Shown in pieces: positions 27,485 through 34,530 of a DNA stretch of 64,000 nucleotides. The notes beneath the pieces are model-generated. The model saw only the letters and a list, made by a program, of their open reading frames with translations, was not told where the DNA came from and searched no databases. The position numbers and the translations under genes are program-made. Position 1 is the stretch's first letter. Every line of letters starts with the position of its first letter. Source of the DNA: Candidatus Fokinia cryptica (GTDB taxonomy: Bacteria > Pseudomonadota > Alphaproteobacteria > Rickettsiales > Midichloriaceae); NCBI RefSeq assembly GCF_034359305.1, contig NZ_CP110343.1, positions 684,590 to 748,589 on the forward strand, given 5' to 3'.

Positions 27485-29614
27485 ATGAAACAAAGTAGTA
27501 GTAAGCAGCCTAACATCAGCAATATAATGACAAACTTTCCAGATACTAATAAAGAATCAACATTTGGATTTGAAGAAGAAGCATATTACTTAAGATTGCA
27601 AAATGAAGAATCATACGTAAAACAAATGCAAAGAACTCTCGAACAACGCATTATGAAGAGAGCTATCGATTTATACGCAACAAACCACAAACTAGACAAA
27701 AAGGCTCTGTACCAAAAATACATACCAAAGCCTACAGATGACTGTATAGCAATCATAAAGTGTAATGATAGTGAAATAATGCGAGTAGAATTTGACACTC
27801 CTACCGATATAGGAAACAAAGAAAATCCAGAACCGAGAATGTTAGAGTTTATCTCTTCTGGAACAGGTATTTTGACTAGAAAGAGTTTTTTTAGTGATAA
27901 TAATATCAAAAAAAATGCTGAAGCAATTGCAGTATTCCCCAATCTTTTGGAGCATGCAATTCAGCGTGCAAATACAGGAGATGAAAAACAAAGTGCTAGA
28001 GTTACGTATCACGGTAATAATGATAAGTTTTCGATAGAGATAAATCCGAAAATGTTACGTATACTGGAAAAAGCAACTTTTGTAGGAAATATCATCAAAG
28101 GAGAACCACAGATCACTGCTGCAATACCACTAACTAGTGCAAGAATAACTGACTATACAAATTATTCTCAAGTCAAAGATGAGAACTCTGCGCGAGGACA
28201 ATACTGTAAAACTCCTGCTATATTTTACTGTTTTAATGATTTAGAAAGTGCAATATCGGAGAAAAAAAGATCTACATTATTGAACGCTCAAGTTAATTAT
28301 GGGAGATTATACAAAGATAATGAAGTAATAGCGCCATTTTATAACAGTACGGACGATAAATATTTAGGAAGAGAGATAATAGCTTACGATACAATAATAA
28401 ATACCTTAGATTTTTCAGAACAAGAAGGATTATTGAAAATCCTGGAAGAAAGTAAAGAAAGAATAAAAGAATGTAGGGGGAAAGCACAAGCTGTAGATAA
28501 TAAGACTACTGCATTTGGAGGAATTGAATATAAAATAATGTTACCAACTCTAAATGGAGTACTCAAAGAAAAACGTAACGGTAATAATGACATTTTTAAT
28601 ATCAAGGATATAATACAACAAACCAAAATTTCACCGATGCTGCAGCTCGAATTTCAGCGGTTCCCACAACAAGAACAGTTCCAACAAGGGCAGCAATTTC
28701 AGCAGTTCCCACAACAAGAACAGTTCCAACAAGAGCAGCAATTTCAGCAGTTCCCACAACGACAGCTGCTCCAAAAACAAGGACTACAACAAAAACAAGG
28801 ACTACAACAAAAACAAGGACTACAACAAAAACTGTCGCAACTTGAAACAGAAAAACGAGGTCTTAATAAAAGATTACAAATACTTCAAGAAATACAAAGC
28901 TCAGTGACACAAGATAATGCTCTTGATAAGATCATTTTGGAGAAAAAAATAGATATAAGAAACAAAACAGAAGTATTAAAAGGACATGAACACGATATAC
29001 AGAAAACAGAAATAGATATAAAAGAACTTAGAGAAAATGCAAAAGCATTTACAACAGATATAGCAGCACTTAAAAAAGATAACGAAAAATTTGCAAAAGA
29101 TATAACAGAGAAACGAGTACTAATAGCAGGAAAGAGACAGCAGTCTACAAAAAATAGTATTCAAAATAAACAACAACAGTTAAATAAGATACAAACTGAA
29201 CATACAGAAATAAAAAAAATGGAAGAGACAATACGAAAAAACAAAGTAAAAATAGAAGAAATAGAAAAAGAATTGGAAAAGAAGCAAAAAGAATTGGAAC
29301 AGAAGCAAAAAGAAGTGGAAAAGAAGCAAAAAGAAGTGGAAGTTTTAATATCTAGAAAAGTATGTACAGCGCAGGAAATAAAAGAACTAGAAAATGAAAT
29401 ATTATTGATAAATGAAAAAAAGGTGGAAAGCCCAGAAAAAATTAAAAGTGAAATCGATATAATAGAAGCGGAAATAAATAGAAACAGAATAAAAATTATT
29501 CGAAATAAAGCTCTGTTAAAAGTTCAAAACATTATGAAAAAAGTAACAGATACAACAAAAACAGAAGCGACACCAATAAAAAATTTAAATTCAAAGGGGA
29601 AATCGATACAATAG
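27485..29614 (+). CDS. Q-rich coiled-coil protein with internal repeats (orphan)
   Basis: Not recognised. The 709-aa product has an N-terminal half (residues 1-385) that looks globular, for example RVEFDTPTDIGNKENPEP and ITAAIPLTSARITDYTNY. Next comes a Gln/Phe/Pro repeat zone (residues about 388-450) built of a 15-residue unit FQQFPQQEQFQQEQQ and a 6-residue unit QKQGLQ. The C-terminal 250 residues form a long coiled coil with Lys/Glu heptads such as KELEKKQ. There is no signal peptide. The N-terminus MKQSSSKQ resembles those of the four following coiled-coil paralogues. A 149-bp imperfect duplication at its 3' end appears to shift the frame and shorten the C-terminus. Confidence 0.75.
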   Translation: MKQSSSKQPNISNIMTNFPDTNKESTFGFEEEAYYLRLQNEESYVKQMQRTLEQRIMKRAIDLYATNHKLDKKALYQKYIPKPTDDCIAIIKCNDSEIMRVEFDTPTDIGNKENPEPRMLEFISSGTGILTRKSFFSDNNIKKNAEAIAVFPNLLEHAIQRANTGDEKQSARVTYHGNNDKFSIEINPKMLRILEKATFVGNIIKGEPQITAAIPLTSARITDYTNYSQVKDENSARGQYCKTPAIFYCFNDLESAISEKKRSTLLNAQVNYGRLYKDNEVIAPFYNSTDDKYLGREIIAYDTIINTLDFSEQEGLLKILEESKERIKECRGKAQAVDNKTTAFGGIEYKIMLPTLNGVLKEKRNGNNDIFNIKDIIQQTKISPMLQLEFQRFPQQEQFQQGQQFQQFPQQEQFQQEQQFQQFPQRQLLQKQGLQQKQGLQQKQGLQQKLSQLETEKRGLNKRLQILQEIQSSVTQDNALDKIILEKKIDIRNKTEVLKGHEHDIQKTEIDIKELRENAKAFTTDIAALKKDNEKFAKDITEKRVLIAGKRQQSTKNSIQNKQQQLNKIQTEHTEIKKMEETIRKNKVKIEEIEKELEKKQKELEQKQKEVEKKQKEVEVLISRKVCTAQEIKELENEILLINEKKVESPEKIKSEIDIIEAEINRNRIKIIRNKALLKVQNIMKKVTDTTKTEATPIKNLNSKGKSIQ
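28651..28825 (+). repeat. In-frame 45-bp and 18-bp tandem repeats
   Basis: Two full and one partial copies of a 45-bp unit (copies begin at 28651, 28696 and 28741) are followed by three 18-bp units (28772, 28790 and 28808) encoding QKQGLQ. Both unit lengths are multiples of three, so changes in copy number keep the frame. Confidence 0.85.
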
Positions 29615-29733
29615 AAGCGAAAATAAATAGGAAAAGAATAAAAATTATTCGAAATGAAGCTCTGTTAAAAAATTCAAAACATTATGAAAAAAGTAACAGA
29701 TACAAAGAAATAGGAACGACACCAATAAAAAAG
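29451..29733 (+). repeat. Imperfect 149-bp tandem duplication across a gene end
   Basis: The block beginning near 29451 (including AATAGAAGCGGAAATAAATA) recurs 149 bp later (AATAGAAGCGAAAATAAATA at 29610). Both then run through matching AAAAATTATTCGAAAT, CTCTGTTAAAA and CATTATGAAAAAAGTAACAG blocks and ACACCAATAAAAAA. Because 149 is not a multiple of three, the second copy is read in a different frame and meets a stop at once. A continuation of the original coding sense exists in another frame to about 29809. Confidence 0.85.
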
Positions 29734-29804
29734 ATAAAAGATAGGTATCGCTATAAAAACTTAAGAAGCAAATATCCAAAAATCATTATTACTATTATGA
29801 GGAA

Positions 29805-29834
29805 TTGAAAAATTCACTTCTGTATCAGTATAAT
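29805..29834 (+). promoter_or_regulatory. Sigma70-type promoter shared by the coiled-coil family (copy 1)
   Basis: TTGAAA at 29805-29810, an 18-nt spacer, and TATAAT at 29829-29834, ending 31 nt before the proposed GTG start at 29866. The same arrangement with a similar spacer (AA-TCACTT-type core) precedes the genes at 32761 and 34531. Confidence 0.8.
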
Positions 29835-29865
29835 AGGTAAATGTTAATTGTCAGCTTATACGAAA

Positions 29866-31191
29866 GTGAAAAAATCATCTGAAACTACTCAACAGAATCA
29901 AGAATATTATAATGAGGAAATAAAGTACTGTAATGAACGAATAGAGTACTACAATGAACGAATAGAATACAATAATGTAAAGTACTATAATGGACAAATA
30001 GAGTACTATAATGGACAAATAGAGCACTATAACGAAGGAGTAAAATTCTCCCAACAACAGGTAAAATACGCGGGAGAACAAATAGAGTACTATCATGAGG
30101 ATATAAAATATTCCCAAGAACAAGTAAGTTACTTCCAACAACGAGCAGAAACATCTCAACAACGAATACAGGAGATTCAGCTACACATGCAAATGCTTCA
30201 GGAGCAGAATTTCCAACAGGAACTTGCTACATATTCCGATGTTTACCTTAAAGTAGTGAAGTTTTACATGTTCTTCATTAATAGAATGGAATATCAGAAT
30301 GCACAGACTATTATCTCGTATTTCAAAGAGGCTTCCGGAATGATATCTCCTGCACTTTATCAATCTTATATGCTGCAGGAGTTGTCGGACTATATAGATC
30401 GTATTCGATGTGCGTATGATTTGGAAGATAACGTTGAATCAGCTCTTTTCTATGAATTTACTACTTTGTTAGAACAGATACAGAGTACAATATCTTTTCA
30501 TGAAGATGAACCAGAGGTACGTCAATATGCATTTGCTATGTACGTATTTCTCAGGGCTTTTTGTAATTTCACTGATGAAAATGAGCGATTTCCAGAAGAT
30601 GTATTACAAGCAATACATGAGTTCCGTGAACAAAATGAATCTCAGGTATTGCAACAGCAGATACAGCAAAGTGAGAGTCAGCATATCCCTCTAGAACCTC
30701 AACAACAATTGCAGATGCTCCAGCAGTTAATAGTTGATGTTCAACAAGAGATTGCTGAACATCAGCAAGAGATATCTGAATATCAGCAACAAATACCTGA
30801 ATATCAGCAACAAATAACTGAATATCAGGAAGAAATACTTAAATATCACCAACAGATACCTGAATATCAGCAACGAGTATCTGAGTATCAGCAACGGATA
30901 TCTGAGTATCAGCAACAGATAACTGAATGTCAGCAACAGATACCTGAATATCAGCAACGGATATCCGAATATCAGAAAAAAATATCTGAGTATCAGGAAG
31001 AATTAGCTCTTCAACAGCAAGAATTACAGCAAGATTACGACGAAGACGAACAACTTGCCGTACAGCATGAAGATGAGCAATTTGCGGCACAACACGATAA
31101 TGAAGATGAGCAACTTGCCGTGCAATGTTCATTCGAGCTGAACGATAACGACGTGTCACAACAGTACAACAATACTCATGATGAATTTTAG
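29866..31191 (+). CDS. Coiled-coil tail-sharing family protein 1
   Basis: Not a known family. Three parts are visible: an N-terminal heptad zone (IEYYNGQ-type units, then RIQEIQLHMQMLQEQ); a helical domain (about residues 115-260, with YLKVVKFYMFF, YIDRIRCAYDLED and ALFYEFTTLLEQIQS); and eleven 7-residue units like IPEYQQQ leading to an acidic tail (DEQLAVQ units) that ends SQQYNNTHDEF. The frame is open from a TTG at 29848 just after a stop, but the GTG at 29866 gives MKKSSETTQQ, which matches the paralogue start MKNSSQHGTAQQ and aligns with the shared promoter spacing; I chose it. No signal peptide or membrane segment is visible. Confidence 0.78.
   Translation: MKKSSETTQQNQEYYNEEIKYCNERIEYYNERIEYNNVKYYNGQIEYYNGQIEHYNEGVKFSQQQVKYAGEQIEYYHEDIKYSQEQVSYFQQRAETSQQRIQEIQLHMQMLQEQNFQQELATYSDVYLKVVKFYMFFINRMEYQNAQTIISYFKEASGMISPALYQSYMLQELSDYIDRIRCAYDLEDNVESALFYEFTTLLEQIQSTISFHEDEPEVRQYAFAMYVFLRAFCNFTDENERFPEDVLQAIHEFREQNESQVLQQQIQQSESQHIPLEPQQQLQMLQQLIVDVQQEIAEHQQEISEYQQQIPEYQQQITEYQEEILKYHQQIPEYQQRVSEYQQRISEYQQQITECQQQIPEYQQRISEYQKKISEYQEELALQQQELQQDYDEDEQLAVQHEDEQFAAQHDNEDEQLAVQCSFELNDNDVSQQYNNTHDEF
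30772..31002 (+). repeat. Eleven 21-bp units encoding a heptad array
   Basis: Eleven consecutive 7-codon units of the form I-[SPT]-E-Y-Q-[QEK]-[QREK] fill this interval exactly (231 bp). Ile/Val recurs every seventh residue, so the segment should form a regular coiled coil. The next gene has a shorter, more diverged version. Confidence 0.9.
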
Positions 31192-31237
31192 TAGATATCT
31201 CATAACAAGAGCCTGTTACTAATGAATTTTAGTAGAT
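31181..31237 (+). repeat. 16-bp direct repeat around the stop codon of family gene 1
   Basis: ATGAATTTTAGTAGAT occurs at 31181-31196, covering the codons for the final Glu-Phe and the stop, and again at 31222-31237. Family gene 2 (from 32383) and gene 4 (from about 36390) have the same arrangement with minor changes, so the block downstream of the stop is conserved with the tail. Confidence 0.8.
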
Positions 31238-31306
31238 CTAGATAGAAGAAGAACTTATTATTACGACAAAGCATACTTACAATATCTTTATTACTATCCG
31301 GAATAT

Positions 31307-32392
31307 ATGAAAAATTCGTCGCAGCATGGAACAGCTCAACAACAAATAAAGCATTACCAAGAGGAAATAAAATTTGCTCAAGGACGAGTAGAATTCTCCC
31401 AAGAACAAATAAAATTCTCCCAAGAACGAGTAAGTTATTACCAACAACAAGCAGAAACGTCTCAACAACGAATACAGGAGATTCAGCTACACATGCAAAT
31501 GCTTCAGGAGCAGAATCTCCAACAGGAACTTGCCACGTATTCCGATGTTTACCTTAAGGTGGTAAAGTTTTACATGTTCTTCGCTAATAGAGCGGAATAT
31601 CAGAATGCACAGACTATTATCTCATATTTAAAAGAGGCTTCTAGGATGGTATCTCCTACACTTTACCAACCTTATATGCTGCAGGAGTTGCCGAACTACA
31701 TAGATCGTATTCGGTGTGCTTATGATTTGGAAAATAATGCTGAGTTAGCTCTTTTCTATGAATATACTACCTTGTTAGAACAGATACAGAGTGCAATATC
31801 TCTTCATGAAGATGAACCAGAGGTACAGCAATATACATCCGCTATGTACGTACTTCTCAGAGCTTTCTGTGACTTTACTAATGAAAATGAGCAATTTCCA
31901 GAAGATGTATTACAAGCAATACGTGAGTTCCGCGAACAAAATGAATTTCAGGTATTAGAACAGCAGATACAGCAAAGTGAGAGTCAGCATATCCCTCTAG
32001 AACCTCAACTGCAACTGCAGATGCTTCAGCAGTTAATAGTTGATGTTCAACAAGAGATTGCTGAACATCAGCAAGAGATACCTAAACACCAGCAACGTAT
32101 ATCTCAATATCAACAGCGAGCATCTCAATATCAACAGGAAATATCTGAATATCAGCAACTACTATTCGAATATCAGGAAGAATTAGCTCTTCTACAGCAA
32201 GATGACGACGAAGACGAACAACTTGCCGTACAGCATGAAGATGAGCAATTTGCTGCACAACACGATGGTGAAGATGAACAACTCGCGGCACAACACGATA
32301 ATAAAAACGAGCAACTTGCCGTACAATGTTCATTCGAGCTGAACGATAACGACGTGTCGCAACAGTACAACAATACTCATGATGAATTTTAG
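31307..32392 (+). CDS. Coiled-coil tail-sharing family protein 2
   Basis: A close paralogue of the preceding gene (361 aa); the two are nearly identical at DNA level over the helical domain (for example RIQEIQLHMQMLQEQ, YIDRIRCAYDLE, FPEDVLQAI), offset by 1306 bp. The N-terminal heptads are fewer and the C-terminal heptad array is reduced to about four units before LLQQDDDEDEQLAVQ-type acidic repeats. It has the same last residues, DVSQQYNNTHDEF. The TTGAAA-18-TATAAT promoter of its relatives is missing from the 115-bp spacer, so it is probably read through from gene 1. Function is unknown. Confidence 0.78.
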   Translation: MKNSSQHGTAQQQIKHYQEEIKFAQGRVEFSQEQIKFSQERVSYYQQQAETSQQRIQEIQLHMQMLQEQNLQQELATYSDVYLKVVKFYMFFANRAEYQNAQTIISYLKEASRMVSPTLYQPYMLQELPNYIDRIRCAYDLENNAELALFYEYTTLLEQIQSAISLHEDEPEVQQYTSAMYVLLRAFCDFTNENEQFPEDVLQAIREFREQNEFQVLEQQIQQSESQHIPLEPQLQLQMLQQLIVDVQQEIAEHQQEIPKHQQRISQYQQRASQYQQEISEYQQLLFEYQEELALLQQDDDEDEQLAVQHEDEQFAAQHDGEDEQLAAQHDNKNEQLAVQCSFELNDNDVSQQYNNTHDEF

Positions 32393-32693
32393 TAGATATC
32401 TCATAACAAGAGCCTGTTACTAATGAATTTTAGTAAAGATAGTAGAAATAAATAGAACGAGAAAAGTAAAAAAAATAAGAGAAATGATGATGCGTTAAGA
32501 GATCAGAATATTATAATGAAAATACGGCAATAACCTCAACAATTGCTATAATCGATGCAATTGAAAATCGCTCTTAATAGTTAAAACTACTACAATAAAT
32601 TCCTCATCGTAAACCACTACTTTAAAAGTATAGTAATCAAGATATTTACAACTTCTCTATAAAACGTAACAACTAGCTACATCACTATCATGG
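32393..32693. other. Spacer between family genes 2 and 3, with degenerate shared elements
   Basis: No gene is seen. The first 50 bases repeat the conserved post-stop block. Near 32551 there is ATCGATGCAATTG, a weak echo of the ATCGATGCTGC hairpin found after genes 3 and 4. The end merges into the promoter of gene 3. Confidence 0.5.
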
Positions 32694-32723
32694 TTGAAAA
32701 ATTTACTTTTACGTAAGTATAAT
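32694..32723 (+). promoter_or_regulatory. Sigma70-type promoter shared by the coiled-coil family (copy 2)
   Basis: TTGAAA at 32694-32699, 18-nt spacer, TATAAT at 32718-32723, 37 nt before the ATG at 32761. The spacer and flanks match copy 1 and copy 3 closely. Confidence 0.8.
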
Positions 32724-32760
32724 TAAGCTTAAGCATGTATTAATTATATCTTATACACAA

Positions 32761-34281
32761 ATGCAACATTCATCTAAAATTTATCAACAAGACTATCGTG
32801 CACTAATAATTCGATGCCATCAACTAATAAAGGAAAATAGTAAAAGACTGGCTTACAAACGGGAATTGCTAGAATCATCAGTACAATATGAGGCTTTTTT
32901 GCAAGACAGGATAAACATATCTCAGCAACAAATACAAGAAATTCAACTGCAAATACAAACGCTTCAGGAACAACAAAATCTTCAGCTAGAACCTCAACAG
33001 CAATTGCAAGCACTTCAGGAACAACAAAATCTTCAGCTAGAACCTCAACAGCAATTGCAAGCACTTCAGCAGAAAATAATTCATATTCAACAAGACCTCT
33101 CTAAAGATCAAAAAAATCTTTCTAAATGTCAAAAAATCGCATCTGAATGCCGTGAAGATATAGATAAATGTCAGAATGAGATGCTTGGACGTGAACATGA
33201 GATGCTTGAATATCAGGCAATACATTATGAAGCTGTTAAAGAAATAATTCAGCATTACCAAGGGTACGAAAGAGTCTCTAAACATCGAAGCACAATCTCT
33301 AAACACAAAAGAATACACGATGAATTTATAGAGTATAAAACTGAATATCTACAACAGATAGAGCAGCTTCAAGAACTTATAAATCAACATCAGTCTGTAA
33401 TACCTAAAGAACATACTTGTCAAAAATACATAGCTTACTTACAAGGATTAACATCTGAATTGCAAAAAATAATATCTCAATATTATGCACAAATATCTAC
33501 ATACGATTCTGTAGTATTTGAACATCATTATTATGGAATATCTAAAGATGTTAATGCTCAAATAGCCAAATATAAGAATAGATTATCTGAACTTCGAAAA
33601 GAGATAGATGCAATGAAAAAAAATATGAACCATATGATAATACTTGTAACTCAAACCATAAATGAAGAGCACCAAGAATTAGATCTTCAGCAGCAGCATG
33701 AATTATATCTTCAGCAGCAAGAATTAGATCTTCAGCAGCAAGAATTAGATCTTCAGCAGCAGCAAATACTACAGCAAGATGACGACTACGAAGAGGAACA
33801 AATCACTATACGATTTTGCGACGAAGATGAACTACTTACTAGACAACTTTATGATGAATATGAGAAACTTGTTGCACAACTTGACGACGAATACGAACAA
33901 CTTGCTGTACAACGTGACGATGAAGACGAGCAACTTGCCGTACAACGTGACGACGAATACGAACAACTTGCTGTACAACATGAAGATGAGCAACTTGCTG
34001 TACAACGTGACGATGAAGACGAGCAACTTGCCGTACAACGTGACGATGAAGACGAGCAACTTGCCGTACAACACGATGATGAAGACGAGCAACTTGCCGT
34101 ACAACACGATGATGAAGGTGAAGAAGAACAACATAACAATACAGACACAGACGAATTACTTGCCCTACAAATCGCAGTGCAACTTTCCGATGCAGATGAT
34201 CAACTCGCTGTACAATGTTCATTCGAGCTAGACGATAACAACGTATCGCAACAGTATAACAATACTCATGATGAATTTTAG
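32761..34281 (+). CDS. Coiled-coil tail-sharing family protein 3, acidic tandem repeats
   Basis: Not a known family; 506 aa from ATG (MQHSSKIYQQDYRAL). The N-terminal 330 residues are Gln-rich coiled coil, with a duplicated EQQNLQLEPQQQLQAL segment near residues 74-104 and helical stretches including KNRLSELRKEIDAMKKNM. Residues about 375-449 form an array of an 11-residue acidic unit DDEDEQLAVQR. Then comes the segment shared with gene 4 (EEEQHNNTDTDELLALQ, IAVQLSDADDQLAVQ) and the common tail CSFELDDNNVSQQYNNTH plus DEF. No signal peptide or membrane segment was found. Confidence 0.78.
   Translation: MQHSSKIYQQDYRALIIRCHQLIKENSKRLAYKRELLESSVQYEAFLQDRINISQQQIQEIQLQIQTLQEQQNLQLEPQQQLQALQEQQNLQLEPQQQLQALQQKIIHIQQDLSKDQKNLSKCQKIASECREDIDKCQNEMLGREHEMLEYQAIHYEAVKEIIQHYQGYERVSKHRSTISKHKRIHDEFIEYKTEYLQQIEQLQELINQHQSVIPKEHTCQKYIAYLQGLTSELQKIISQYYAQISTYDSVVFEHHYYGISKDVNAQIAKYKNRLSELRKEIDAMKKNMNHMIILVTQTINEEHQELDLQQQHELYLQQQELDLQQQELDLQQQQILQQDDDYEEEQITIRFCDEDELLTRQLYDEYEKLVAQLDDEYEQLAVQRDDEDEQLAVQRDDEYEQLAVQHEDEQLAVQRDDEDEQLAVQRDDEDEQLAVQHDDEDEQLAVQHDDEGEEEQHNNTDTDELLALQIAVQLSDADDQLAVQCSFELDDNNVSQQYNNTHDEF
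33883..34107 (+). repeat. 33-bp tandem repeat array (seven units)
   Basis: Units begin at 33883, 33916, 33949, 33982 (short, 27 bp), 34009, 34042 and 34075 and encode DDE[DY]EQLAVQ[RH]. A diverged unit precedes them near 33850. Near-identity between units points to recent slippage or gene conversion. Several other frames also stay open across the array, producing false long frames on both strands. Confidence 0.93.
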
Positions 34282-34329
34282 TAGATACTAGAAGGAGAAG
34301 AAAAGACACTAATATTTTTACCTAAATAA

Positions 34330-34364
34330 AATCGATGCTGCTTACAAAAAAGGCAGCATCGATT
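34330..34364. terminator. 12-bp perfect hairpin after family gene 3
   Basis: AATCGATGCTGC pairs perfectly with GCAGCATCGATT across an 11-nt loop. A near-copy lies after gene 4 at 36503-36529. There is no clear T-run after the stem, so it could be a terminator, an mRNA-stabilising end or a protein site. Confidence 0.6.
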
Positions 34365-34469
34365 GTGAAATCTTCATCATAAATCATCCACAAAAATGTA
34401 CAATGATGCACGATAATCGGAAGCTTCATTTCTAAGGAATCTAAGAACTAAACATATCATAATAACAAA

Positions 34470-34499
34470 TTGAACAACTCACTTTTATGTGATTATAAT
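34470..34499 (+). promoter_or_regulatory. Sigma70-type promoter shared by the coiled-coil family (copy 3)
   Basis: TTGAAC at 34470-34475, 18-nt spacer, TATAAT at 34494-34499, 31 nt before the ATG at 34531. It matches copies 1 and 2 in spacer length and much of the spacer sequence. Confidence 0.8.
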
Positions 34500-34530
34500 A
34501 AGATATGTATTAATTATTATTTACGTATAA

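Noticed and set aside
33774..34310. Long frames on the opposite strand and in other frames of the acidic repeat array
   Set aside because: Tandem units with lengths divisible by three keep several frames open; residue patterns (SSSSCCTAS, LYGKLLVFIV) are repeat translations without independent support.
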